Of a DNA stretch of 6,015 bases, positions 1 to 4,431 are shown piece by piece (positions within the stretch are counted from its first letter, which is position 1; each line of letters opens with the position of its first letter). The notes under the pieces are model-generated. The model had not been told where the DNA came from. It saw only the letters and a list, made by a program, of their open reading frames with translations, and did no database searches. The stretch covers positions 1 through 6,015 of the forward strand of contig NZAS01000234.1 of assembly GCA_002686195.1 (NCBI GenBank), read 5' to 3'. The DNA comes from Candidatus Pacearchaeota archaeon (lineage in GTDB: Archaea > Nanoarchaeota > Nanoarchaeia > Pacearchaeales > GW2011-AR1). Position numbers and translations under genes: made by a program.

Positions 1-3
1 CAA

Positions 4-351
4 TCACATTTTGATTTTCGGTGTTTCCATTTTAGTTCTTTCATCTACTATTTCCTCTACCCGCTTGTTTCTATTATAAAAATATAACTCTGTTTCTAAT
101 TCTTTTACCTTATCTTGTAATTCAATTATATCTAATGCAAAGGTATTTCGTTCAACCCTTATTATATCCCAGTACTTATCTTTAACCTTATTACATTCTC
201 TGGCATACTTTAAATCTTTTTCTAACTGTTCTATCTTCGCTATAGCTTGTTTATGTTTTTTTATATCCATACCTATTATCTCCACACCATGATCATTACC
301 ATCTGATTCTCTCCAATCAGGACCCTTAGGAAACTTATCTCTATAGGACAT
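4..351 (-). CDS. Hypothetical coiled-coil phage protein, 115 aa
   Basis: I do not recognise this protein. Residues about 30-100 are rich in Lys, Glu, Ile and Leu with heptad-like spacing (KIEQLEKDL, ELQDKVKELETEL), which predicts a long alpha-helical coiled coil. The N-terminus (MSYRDKFPKGPDW) is polar and there is no signal peptide or membrane segment. The ATG sits in a TAATG overlap with the stop of the upstream 47-aa membrane protein, so its translation is probably coupled. The upstream GGAAGAAGAAAGA is only a weak ribosome binding site. The coding sequence is very AT-rich, like its upstream neighbour. A structural or adaptor role through oligomerisation is possible, but function is unknown. 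The reading frame and coupling make it a convincing gene. Confidence 0.8.
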   Translation of the reverse strand: MSYRDKFPKGPDWRESDGNDHGVEIIGMDIKKHKQAIAKIEQLEKDLKYARECNKVKDKYWDIIRVERNTFALDIIELQDKVKELETELYFYNRNKRVEEIVDERTKMETPKIKM

Positions 352-494
352 TAGTCTTTCTTCTTCCAGAATTTAAACACTGATTCAAGGTAGGAGCCAA
401 TCCAAGTACATAGTATGATAGTTGTAATCATAGATTCCATAGGATTTAGTATTATAAATAGCTTAATAGATGTTAATACATCATATATTACCAT
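351..494 (-). CDS. Small hydrophobic membrane protein, 47 aa
   Basis: This is a short hydrophobic protein with one clear membrane-spanning stretch at about residues 21-41 (ESMITTIILCTWIGSYL) and a second hydrophobic patch at residues 9-17 (SIKLFIILN). It ends in a basic tail, KFWKKKD, likely to face the cytoplasm. The frame stays open further upstream, to 545, but that extension would lie inside the preceding 128-aa gene. The ATG at 494 forms a TAATG overlap with that gene's stop, and no good Shine-Dalgarno lies ahead of it, so translation by re-initiation is the best explanation. It ends in another TAATG with the next gene. It could be a phage membrane accessory protein. A holin role cannot be argued, because no lysis genes are visible nearby. 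Confidence 0.65.
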   Translation of the reverse strand: MVIYDVLTSIKLFIILNPMESMITTIILCTWIGSYLESVFKFWKKKD

Positions 495-880
495 TAGACA
501 GAGGCTGCCATCCAATTTTCTCTGGACTCTTCTGGGTCTGGACACATACTTATCTTACCTGAAGGATGCCTATCTGCATATTCAGTCTGTAGAATCTCTT
601 TCATATCAGCTACAGCCATGTTAGTAAGCGTAGGTTGACCTCCTTTAATAGTAACTTCATAGAAGCCTACTTCACCATCATAAGATGGAAAGAACTCTTC
701 TAATTCATCTTCTATTGTTTCAAGCACTGATTCTAAAGAATCAAAGTAAAAGCCTCCATTTGGGATATCATGTACCCCTATTATGCGAGCTTCAGCTAGA
801 GCACTAGTCAGGGAGGTTGCGATGATCAGTTGTGAGTCATCCACATCCATTCCATTCCATATGATTTGATAAAACGTCAT
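494..880 (-). CDS. Hypothetical acidic protein, 128 aa
   Basis: I do not recognise this protein. It starts MTFYQIIWNGMDVDD, has alternating beta-type and helical segments, and carries a strongly acidic centre (SLESVLETIEDELEEFF). The C-terminal region (HPSGKISMCPDPEESREN) has a single Cys. There is no membrane segment or signal peptide. The start is well supported: AAGGAG lies 6 nt before the ATG. The upstream 36-aa candidate gene ends in an ATGA overlap with this start, and its own stop forms TAATG with the downstream membrane protein. Net acidic small proteins are common among phage proteins that mimic DNA or bind host factors, but nothing in the sequence proves such a role. Confidence 0.85.
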   Translation of the reverse strand: MTFYQIIWNGMDVDDSQLIIATSLTSALAEARIIGVHDIPNGGFYFDSLESVLETIEDELEEFFPSYDGEVGFYEVTIKGGQPTLTNMAVADMKEILQTEYADRHPSGKISMCPDPEESRENWMAASV

Positions 881-987
881 TGTTTTCTCCTTAGTTTCTT
901 TAACAGATTAGTAGCATTTTCTAATAAATACACATTAATATTACCATTACAATAAGAGCATTCAGTGATTTCATTTAATACTCCCAA
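877..987 (-). CDS. Candidate 36-aa CxxC microprotein with TTG start
   Basis: The gap between the 82-aa and 128-aa genes contains a frame that reads like a real protein: ITECSYCNGN, then NVYLLENATNLLKKLRRKQ. It holds a CxxC pair (C10, C13) and a basic helical end. Its TGA overlaps the ATG of the 128-aa gene as ATGA, the arrangement used elsewhere in the window. The frame is closed upstream by TGA-TAA, and the only acceptable start is TTG at 985-987, inside the end of the 82-aa gene. No clear Shine-Dalgarno precedes this TTG. An ATG at 974 with GGGAG 6 nt upstream reads a different frame and gives only 17 codons (MKSLNALIVMV and so on). One extra A in the AAA run right after that ATG would join it to this frame as MKITECSYC. 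A sequencing deletion or a frameshift is therefore an alternative to TTG initiation. Confidence 0.45.
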   Translation of the reverse strand: MGVLNEITECSYCNGNINVYLLENATNLLKKLRRKQ

Positions 988-1223
988 GGCAGGTTATCAT
1001 CTTCTTCCATACGTTCACCGGCATACATGGGGTCATAGTACTCATCCTTCCGGAATGGATAGTTAGACTTATAGCAGGAATCACAATACAAGCCTGTAAA
1101 CATGCCGTAAGCATCCTTTCTTGCCCAATGGTGATATAACAGTTCACCATGGTTAAAGCCTTCGTCACACTGCTTACCACAATCATCACCGGCACAACGT
1201 ACATCTATATCATAATCACTCAT
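975..1223 (-). CDS. Small Cys-rich putative zinc-binding protein, 82 aa
   Basis: The protein has two cysteine clusters, C10-x4-C15-x3-C19 near the N-terminus and C47-x2-C50 in YCDSCY, with H25, H31 and H32 between them. This suggests one four-ligand zinc site, of zinc-ribbon or treble-clef type. The segment HHWARKDAYGMFTGLYCDSCY and the aromatic, acidic C-terminus (KDEYYDPMYAGERMEEDD) look like those of small phage zinc proteins of unknown role. The start is supported by AAAGGAG with 5 nt spacing to the ATG. It lies 12 nt after the stop of the 66-aa gene and overlaps the candidate 36-aa CxxC gene by 13 nt. The zinc binding is inferred from the cysteine pattern only, and no partner or function can be named. 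Confidence 0.85.
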   Translation of the reverse strand: MSDYDIDVRCAGDDCGKQCDEGFNHGELLYHHWARKDAYGMFTGLYCDSCYKSNYPFRKDEYYDPMYAGERMEEDDNLPWEY

Positions 1224-1235
1224 TTATTCTCCTTT

Positions 1236-1436
1236 TTAATTAGGCTTAGTGCTTGGATCTATGTATAAATACCGATCTATATTAGTTGATACCTCATGAA
1301 ATACAAGCATTATATCAGTTGCCATTCTCTCAAATGTGGCTGCTTCGCCATCCCATTTCTCTTCCATCATTAGCATAAGTCTCTTCTTTAATATCTTGCC
1401 TAGTAAGATATGCTCATCATCTGTATACTGAGACAT
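1236..1436 (-). CDS. Hypothetical helical protein, 66 aa
   Basis: I do not recognise this short, mostly helical protein (EHILLGKILKKRLMLMMEEKWDG, then a second helix through FERMATDIMLVFHEV). It is soluble by appearance, with Met-rich amphipathic helices and no cysteines. The ATG overlaps the stop of the 221-aa gene as TAATG and has no recognisable Shine-Dalgarno upstream (GGTACGATACT), so it is probably translated by ribosomes that finish the 221-aa gene. That coupling suggests similar production of the two proteins and perhaps a shared role. Its stop lies just ahead of the ribosome binding site of the zinc-type gene. Confidence 0.8.
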   Translation of the reverse strand: MSQYTDDEHILLGKILKKRLMLMMEEKWDGEAATFERMATDIMLVFHEVSTNIDRYLYIDPSTKPN

Positions 1437-2101
1437 TAGTATCGTACCAAGAACTTAGTATCAGAGTTCATATTTGATGCTTGGCGTAGTACTTGAGACC
1501 CAGGGAAAGAAGGTGCATGTGACACAGCACGCTTCATCTGGATTGATCGACACGCTTGTTCCAGTGCAGCGGGCGTATAGCGGAGGCCGCCAATTTCCCT
1601 AAGCAATGGACCTATATGTTGCGTGTAATCCCAATCGTACCCTCTTGCTTCAGCATATGTAACTGATGCTACCTCGGATCCTCTTAATACTTGGAGTGTT
1701 CCTGTCAATAGATAAGTCTTTTGTGCTGGCACTAGCTTATTATTGATATCACCCTCCTTAAGGTACTTAGAAGACTTAAGTATTTGAAACAGATCCACTT
1801 CAACAATGGCTTTGTTCCGAAAATGAAACTTATACATGTCCATAACACAAGAAGATGCTGGAATCCTGACGTATCCAGTTACTTCTCTATTTGAGTTTCT
1901 GATGCCCAATTGTATAAACATGCGATGTGTAGGCAGCTTAACATATAGATTCTTTAGGCTCTGTTCTACCCTTGCATGCGGCGCGGGTTCGGAACAGAGC
2001 GTTCCATGTGAATTACATGTAGGAAGCTTTTCCCACCCTGTAGGCGACTTGGAGTAAAACTCAAAGTCTGGTAGTAGCATTTCTGGTCTTATATTAGACA
2101 T
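1436..2101 (-). CDS. Hypothetical protein, 221 aa, first gene of left block
   Basis: This is the longest gene in the window and I do not recognise it. It appears to be a soluble mixed alpha/beta protein. Features include an early Cys pair (C29, C37) in a Pro/His-rich segment, a beta-rich middle (MFIQLGIRNSNREVTGYVRIP) and a C-terminal helical part ending in KFLVRY. There is no signal peptide or membrane span. AGGAG lies 7 nt before the ATG. It is the first gene after the structured non-coding region and so probably the promoter-proximal gene of the left transcript. Its codons look somewhat less AT-rich than those of genes at the extreme left and right. A structural or DNA-associated function is equally possible; nothing visible decides. 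Confidence 0.88.
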   Translation of the reverse strand: MSNIRPEMLLPDFEFYSKSPTGWEKLPTCNSHGTLCSEPAPHARVEQSLKNLYVKLPTHRMFIQLGIRNSNREVTGYVRIPASSCVMDMYKFHFRNKAIVEVDLFQILKSSKYLKEGDINNKLVPAQKTYLLTGTLQVLRGSEVASVTYAEARGYDWDYTQHIGPLLREIGGLRYTPAALEQACRSIQMKRAVSHAPSFPGSQVLRQASNMNSDTKFLVRY

Positions 2102-2185
2102 AATGCTTCTCCTGTTTTATATTAGAATTGATGCGGATACGTCATGTAGAGCCGCCTAAGTCTTGAATCTGGGGGCCATAAGTTC

Positions 2186-2203
2186 ACAATAAATGTTTAT
2201 TGT
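2186..2203. repeat. Perfect 8-bp palindrome, possible operator
   Basis: ACAATAAATGTTTATTGT is a perfect inverted repeat with 8-bp arms and a 2-bp centre. It overlaps the -10 box and the expected start point of the candidate minus-strand promoter. That is a classical position for a repressor operator. A short arm spacing like this suits a dimeric DNA-binding protein better than an RNA hairpin. No repressor gene is visible in the window. Confidence 0.5.
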
Positions 2204-2226
2204 AATCTATATGTAATATATGTTCA
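2199..2226 (-). promoter_or_regulatory. Candidate sigma70-like promoter for left gene block
   Basis: On the minus strand, TGAACA (2221-2226, four of six to TTGACA) is followed after 16 nt by TACAAT (2199-2204, five of six to TATAAT). Transcription would begin near 2192 and give a leader of about 90 nt before the 221-aa gene. It sits downstream of the terminator-like hairpin, where a new promoter is expected. AT-rich sequence makes chance matches common, and phage-encoded polymerases may use other sites, so this is tentative. Confidence 0.35.
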
Positions 2227-2250
2227 TTTACTTGTATACTGCAAGTAAAT
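2226..2250. repeat. Perfect 9-bp inverted repeat, 7-nt spacer
   Basis: ATTTACTTG (2226-2234) and CAAGTAAAT (2242-2250) are exact reverse complements separated by TATACTG. It lies immediately upstream of, and touches, the candidate -35 box, so it could bind an activator or repressor, or form a hairpin in single-stranded DNA or RNA. Arm length makes chance less likely here than for the other repeats. Confidence 0.55.
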
Positions 2251-2284
2251 TCACGGTTATCTTTCTTATCTTCTTCTATTCAGT

Positions 2285-2304
2285 CCCATTATAAACTAAT
2301 TGGG
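2285..2304. repeat. Bulged 7-bp inverted repeat
   Basis: CCCATTA (2285-2291) pairs with TAATTGGG (2297-2304), leaving one unpaired base in the right arm and a 5-nt loop. On the plus strand it is followed by TTTT, like a weak terminator, but no plus-strand gene reaches it. It is recorded mainly because it lies in a series of inverted repeats. Confidence 0.3.
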
Positions 2305-2323
2305 TTTTCATGTAGCTATTATA

Positions 2324-2342
2324 CCCCTCGCTTCGCTCGGGG
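2324..2342. repeat. GCGAAGC-type hairpin with tandem G-A mismatches
   Basis: The minus strand reads CCCCGAGCGAAGCGAGGGG. This folds as four C-G pairs, a tandem G-A/A-G mismatch, two G-C pairs and a GAA loop. The core GCGAAGC is known to form an unusually stable mini-hairpin in single-stranded DNA. Outer arms TAGCT (2313-2317) and AGCTA (2343-2347) can extend the stem across an internal loop. A TATAAT lies in that loop on the minus strand but has no matching -35. It could be a transcription terminator without a U-tract, an RNA processing signal or a single-strand DNA structure. Confidence 0.55.
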
Positions 2343-2349
2343 AGCTATT

Positions 2350-2365
2350 TGATTCTAGGGAATCA
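2350..2365. repeat. 6-bp inverted repeat, 4-nt loop
   Basis: TGATTC (2350-2355) and GAATCA (2360-2365) are exact reverse complements around TAGG. Short and possibly due to chance, but it lies only 7 bp from the GCGAAGC hairpin and belongs to the same chain of repeats. Confidence 0.3.
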
Positions 2366-2386
2366 TATTGAAAATAGGAAAGAGCC

Positions 2387-2422
2387 CTCACCTCGCCGGC
2401 GCTGGCGCGCCGGCTCGGCGGG
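2387..2422 (-). terminator. GC-rich hairpin, probable terminator after right block
   Basis: The arms GCCGGCGC (2395-2402) and GCGCCGGC (2407-2414) are perfect complements around a 4-nt loop. A tandem G-A mismatch and a few more pairs (CC/GG and neighbours) extend the stem. The hairpin begins about 25 nt after the stop of the 146-aa gene and is followed on the minus strand by CTCTTTCCTATTTT, a broken T-tract. This fits the end of the right transcript, though the T-tract is imperfect and offset. An alternative pairing of GAGCC with GGCTC would bring the stem directly against TTTCC. The block is strikingly GC-rich within an AT-rich genome. Confidence 0.55.
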
Positions 2423-2445
2423 TGGTACTAACCAACAAACAAAAA

Positions 2446-2886
2446 CTACTCTACATCTTTAAAATCAGCATCCTGAACACGTGAATGAGTAGTGGGTACC
2501 TCATCAGCGGTATCTATGGATTCTAACCGACTTTTTGCCTCAGCAGAGATCTGTCCAGTCGCACTCTTGAGGAAAGCCCAAGCTGCACTTCCAGTAGTTC
2601 CAGCAGCCGTAGCCACTTTACTACCAAATGCTCGCCCAGCCGATTCGAACTGATCAATCAATTCATCCCGGTTGACTTTGTCCACAACTTCCTTCTGAAT
2701 ACGAGCTTCAGGGTCGGAAGGTGCCACTTTCTCTACCTGATTCTTAACTGCGGCTTTAGCTGTGCCAACATAGCTTGAGACTATGTCTACACCTTGCTTA
2801 GCCCAATCAAGAATTGAGGTGTCAGATGTGGTTTTAGCTGCTTTGTGAGCGGCTCTCTTCTGTACTGCTTCGTCGTAATTAGACAT
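2446..2886 (-). CDS. Hypothetical Ala-rich helical protein, 146 aa
   Basis: I do not recognise this protein. It is rich in Ala, Lys, Ser, Asp and Glu and appears mostly helical. A less charged Ala/Gly-rich stretch at about residues 85-112 (AFGSKVATAAGTTGSAAWAFL) could be an amphipathic or membrane-touching helix, but it carries a Lys and is not a clear transmembrane segment. The acidic C-terminus ends QDADFKDVE. The start is supported by AAAGGAG with 7 nt to the ATG. It is the last gene of the right block, directly before the terminator-like hairpin. Its codons are less AT-rich than those of the flanking repair genes. It could be a virion or scaffold-like component, but this is not demonstrated. 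Confidence 0.85.
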   Translation of the reverse strand: MSNYDEAVQKRAAHKAAKTTSDTSILDWAKQGVDIVSSYVGTAKAAVKNQVEKVAPSDPEARIQKEVVDKVNRDELIDQFESAGRAFGSKVATAAGTTGSAAWAFLKSATGQISAEAKSRLESIDTADEVPTTHSRVQDADFKDVE

Positions 2887-2899
2887 GGTATTTCTCCTT

Positions 2900-3454
2900 T
2901 TATCTATTGTACGGTTGATCGAAAGACAACGCCGTGCGCCTTTCAGTAAATATTTCTTTCGTTTCCTCTATCATCCTATTAAACCATTCAGTAACTTGAG
3001 GAGAAGAACTAGCTGGGTATGTTGCTACAAACTCATTAAAGTCTGTCTCAGCATCGTTGAGTCCGTTTTCGGAAGCTCTACGTATCAGCTTTGTTTGATT
3101 TGCATGAAACCACGCTGTATCAACACGGCCCGGTTTAGAGCTTATTGCATAAATGGGTTTCAATTTATCTCCATCTGTTGGATCATTTGTGAGAATGATA
3201 GGTCCACGTTTATGGTAAGTAAAGGATTGTAAGAATTCTACCTGCTTATTCTTAGCCTCTTGAATACCAGCTGTTGTCTTCCACGCAGTATAAATAGCAA
3301 TTGCTTGCTTTCTACGTGTAGAAGCCAATTTGGTGTTTTTAGAGTTTAATACTTTACTTATACCATCTTTTTTCAAGTATACCCTGGTTCCAGTCCCCAT
3401 GGTTAAATCCGTGGAGGTGTATTCAGGTTCTTTTACTACAAACAATTTATTCAT
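2900..3454 (-). CDS. Hypothetical protein, 184 aa
   Basis: I do not recognise this soluble protein of mixed composition. The N-terminal part is rich in Thr and Lys (YTSTDLTMGTGTRVYLKKDG, then KLASTRRKQAIAIYTAWKTT). The middle carries RGPIILTNDPTDGDKLKP, and the C-terminal half is helical and acidic to basic (EWFNRMIEETKEIFTERRT). There are no cysteines, signal peptide or membrane segments. AGGAG lies 5 nt ahead of the ATG, and that ribosome binding site contains the TAG stop neighbourhood of the upstream 46-aa membrane protein, so the genes are contiguous. The 146-aa gene follows after 13 nt, and the two may work together. Confidence 0.85.
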   Translation of the reverse strand: MNKLFVVKEPEYTSTDLTMGTGTRVYLKKDGISKVLNSKNTKLASTRRKQAIAIYTAWKTTAGIQEAKNKQVEFLQSFTYHKRGPIILTNDPTDGDKLKPIYAISSKPGRVDTAWFHANQTKLIRRASENGLNDAETDFNEFVATYPASSSPQVTEWFNRMIEETKEIFTERRTALSFDQPYNR

Positions 3455-3462
3455 GTTTGCTC

Positions 3463-3603
3463 CTAATTGAAGTGAAAGTTTCGTTTAACGATTTTGGATA
3501 AGCCTCTAACAACGAAGTGAATTAGAGATCCCACTAGTATTGCAAAGAGTACTGCTAATGTTAGTACTGCTAGCAGTAATTGCACTGGGTCCACTATGAA
3601 CAT
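3463..3603 (-). CDS. Single-span membrane microprotein, 46 aa
   Basis: This small gene fills most of a gap between larger ones. It encodes a short N-terminus (MFIVDPVQ), a strongly hydrophobic segment at about residues 8-32 (LLLAVLTLAVLFAILVGSLI) and a basic tail (RGLSKIVKRN). By the positive-inside rule the tail is cytoplasmic and the N-terminus is outside. The ribosome binding site AAGGA lies 6 nt before the ATG, within the end of the 51-aa gene, which it overlaps by 10 nt. The stop is fused to the ribosome binding site of the 184-aa gene. The size and topology resemble many phage membrane peptides. Function is unknown, and no lysis gene neighbours it. Confidence 0.75.
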   Translation of the reverse strand: MFIVDPVQLLLAVLTLAVLFAILVGSLIHFVVRGLSKIVKRNFHFN

Positions 3604-3749
3604 ACTTTTTCCTTTTTGTCCAATATTACAATGTGCTCTTCCAACATCTTTGCAAGGGCACGTATGCTCAAATCTAGGTTTTGTTCACGCAATTTGTCAT
3701 CAGACATAATTCGCTTACTAATGTTTACTACTGTTTCTTTAGTTGACAT
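3594..3749 (-). CDS. Small helical protein, 51 aa
   Basis: A short, charged, probably all-helical protein (STKETVVNISKRIMSDDKL, then SIRALAKMLEEHIVILDKKEKV) ending in Cys-Ser. AAGGAG lies 5 nt ahead of the ATG, which is the strongest evidence that it is a gene. It starts 20 nt after the stop of the 122-aa gene and overlaps the start of the 46-aa membrane gene by 10 nt, so it sits naturally in the operon. I do not recognise a family. Confidence 0.78.
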   Translation of the reverse strand: MSTKETVVNISKRIMSDDKLREQNLDLSIRALAKMLEEHIVILDKKEKVCS

Positions 3750-3769
3750 GATGTCTCCTTATTTAGTAA

Positions 3770-4138
3770 TTAGAATGGGCAACTATCTCCACCTGTAACA
3801 GATGGCGTGGACTCCCCATTGACCAAGTCCACAATAAAGTTGACTACTTTTGGATGTGAAATCAGCTTTCCATAGTTTTGCACTAGTTTTACTGTTCCTG
3901 TCCATTTTGGATCATCGACATCTTCACCAAACATAGCCGTGAACTCTTCATAATTTAAGTCACAGGATGTTTGGATAACACTACGGATCATGTGCATACC
4001 ATCATCGATTAGCTCATGTGCTCCATTTATGGCGTTTACCATATCTTCTAGTTCTTCATTAATCTGGTCCACAGTTATAGATTTTCTGACTAGCGGTTCT
4101 AAATCTGGAAACAGTTCTTGTTGATTTTCATTATTCAT
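3770..4138 (-). CDS. Hypothetical acidic protein, 122 aa
   Basis: I do not recognise this protein. It is acidic and mostly helical (VDQINEELEDMVNAINGAHELIDDGMHMI) and has a conserved-looking MFGEDVDDPKWTGTV segment. The C-terminus, TGGDSCPF, is flexible. The extreme N-terminus MNNENQQELFPDL contains QQELF, which resembles the bacterial sliding-clamp-binding pentapeptide QLxLF. This is only suggestive. The frame stays open to 4225, but that extension overlaps the better basic 56-aa gene. ATG 4138 lies 9 nt after AAAAGGA (4148-4154), while ATG 4144 lies only 3 nt after it, so 4138 is preferred; 4144 would add Met-Arg. Confidence 0.82.
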   Translation of the reverse strand: MNNENQQELFPDLEPLVRKSITVDQINEELEDMVNAINGAHELIDDGMHMIRSVIQTSCDLNYEEFTAMFGEDVDDPKWTGTVKLVQNYGKLISHPKVVNFIVDLVNGESTPSVTGGDSCPF

Positions 4139-4301
4139 TCTCATAATTCCTTTTATGTTTTTGTTTTCGACTGTACTTTTTCTTATCCTTCTGCACTCTG
4201 GTGGGAGGCACTCTAAAGGATGCACGTGACAGTGCTTTAACGTGTTTTAATTTATTAAGTCTCCTTTTCCGGAGTTTTCTTCGCTTCCTTGATTTCTTCA
4301 T
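4131..4301 (-). CDS. Extremely basic small protein, 56 aa
   Basis: An ATG inside the 58-aa gene opens a second frame that crosses the apparent gap 4139-4254 without a stop. The product begins MKKSRKRRKLRKRR and continues through SFRVPPTRVQKDKKKYSRKQKHK, with roughly two fifths Lys plus Arg. The PPTRV...KKKYSRKQKHK pattern resembles tiny basic phage proteins I have seen unannotated or called hypothetical. It overlaps the 58-aa gene by 47 nt and the 122-aa gene by 8 nt. AAGGGAG lies 12 nt upstream of the ATG, which is long, so coupling to the 58-aa gene may help. Nucleic-acid binding is inferred from charge alone. The alternative frame in the same DNA (HPLECLPPECRRIRK) has no ribosome binding site and is less convincing. 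Confidence 0.65.
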   Translation of the reverse strand: MKKSRKRRKLRKRRLNKLKHVKALSRASFRVPPTRVQKDKKKYSRKQKHKRNYENE

Positions 4302-4431
4302 ATGCTTCTTGTACTCCCTTAACTAAACCTCTCCGTAGTAGGGAAAGGCTTTTAAATAATAGTACTCCAGCTCGAAAGCCCGTTTTAGCAGCCATCTTGC
4401 CGGTTTTAATAGCCATTGTTTCAACTTTCAT
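4255..4431 (-). CDS. Small protein with amphipathic segment, 58 aa
   Basis: This gene occupies the right part of a gap. The sequence has a Lys/Ala N-terminus (MKVETMAIKTGKMAAKTG), a moderately hydrophobic segment at about residues 18-31 (GFRAGVLLFKSLSLL) and a charged helical tail (EAYEEIKEAKKTPEKE). It may be peripheral to the membrane. The start is good: GGAG lies 7 nt before the ATG, and the ATG overlaps the stop of the two-span membrane protein as ATGA. It ends with two stops in tandem (TAA TAA). The basic 56-aa gene begins within it. Association with the upstream membrane protein is plausible from the coupling. Confidence 0.75.
   Translation of the reverse strand: MKVETMAIKTGKMAAKTGFRAGVLLFKSLSLLRRGLVKGVQEAYEEIKEAKKTPEKET

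Larger units (their letters stand above)
2102..2445. other. 344-bp non-coding control region with six inverted repeats
   Basis: This is the only long stretch without a convincing gene. From right to left it holds a GC-rich terminator-like hairpin, a 6-bp inverted repeat, the GCGAAGC hairpin, a bulged CCCA/TGGG hairpin, a 9-bp and an 8-bp inverted repeat, a candidate minus-strand promoter, and the leader and ribosome binding site of the 221-aa gene. Short open frames exist, but they lack either a start codon or a ribosome binding site. The layout fits termination of the right block followed by new initiation for the left block. A phage replication origin is an alternative, given AT-rich sequence beside stacked hairpins. 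Confidence 0.7.

Noticed and set aside
415..624. Plus-strand open frame across the 47-aa and 128-aa genes
   Set aside because: It is antisense to two well-placed coupled genes, has no ribosome binding site and stands alone in orientation.
971..1204. Second minus-strand frame (MYVVPVMIVV...) within the Cys-rich gene
   Set aside because: Shadow of the 82-aa gene, which has the proper ribosome binding site and the zinc-type cysteine pattern.
2122..2187. 21-codon GTG frame MNLWPPDSRLRR... in the leader of the 221-aa gene
   Set aside because: No ribosome binding site, very short and would start within the palindrome at the promoter.
2203..2300. Open frame IEEDKKDNREFTCSIQ...NKHLL inside the control region, preceded by an 11-codon ATG frame (MKTQLVYNGTE) one base out of register
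   Set aside because: It has no ATG, GTG or TTG start after an in-frame TGA, and no ribosome binding site for the short ATG frame. It also runs through two perfect inverted repeats, which are better read as regulatory DNA. A -1 shift at GAATAG would join the frames, so it remains worth a database check.
2313..2347. TATAAT at 2318-2323 on the minus strand as a promoter
   Set aside because: The -35 position falls on AGCTCC within the GCGAAGC hairpin arm, and there is no TGn extension.
2885..3232. Plus-strand open frame of 115 codons opposite the 184-aa gene
   Set aside because: Opposite to the direction of every supported gene and fully antisense to a gene with a good start.
4255..4265. Programmed +1 frameshift at AAGGAG-ACT-TAA joining the 58-aa gene to the basic frame
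   Set aside because: RF2-like at first sight, but the Thr tRNA would re-pair poorly on CTT, spacing to AAGGAG is too short, and the basic frame has its own ATG at 4301.
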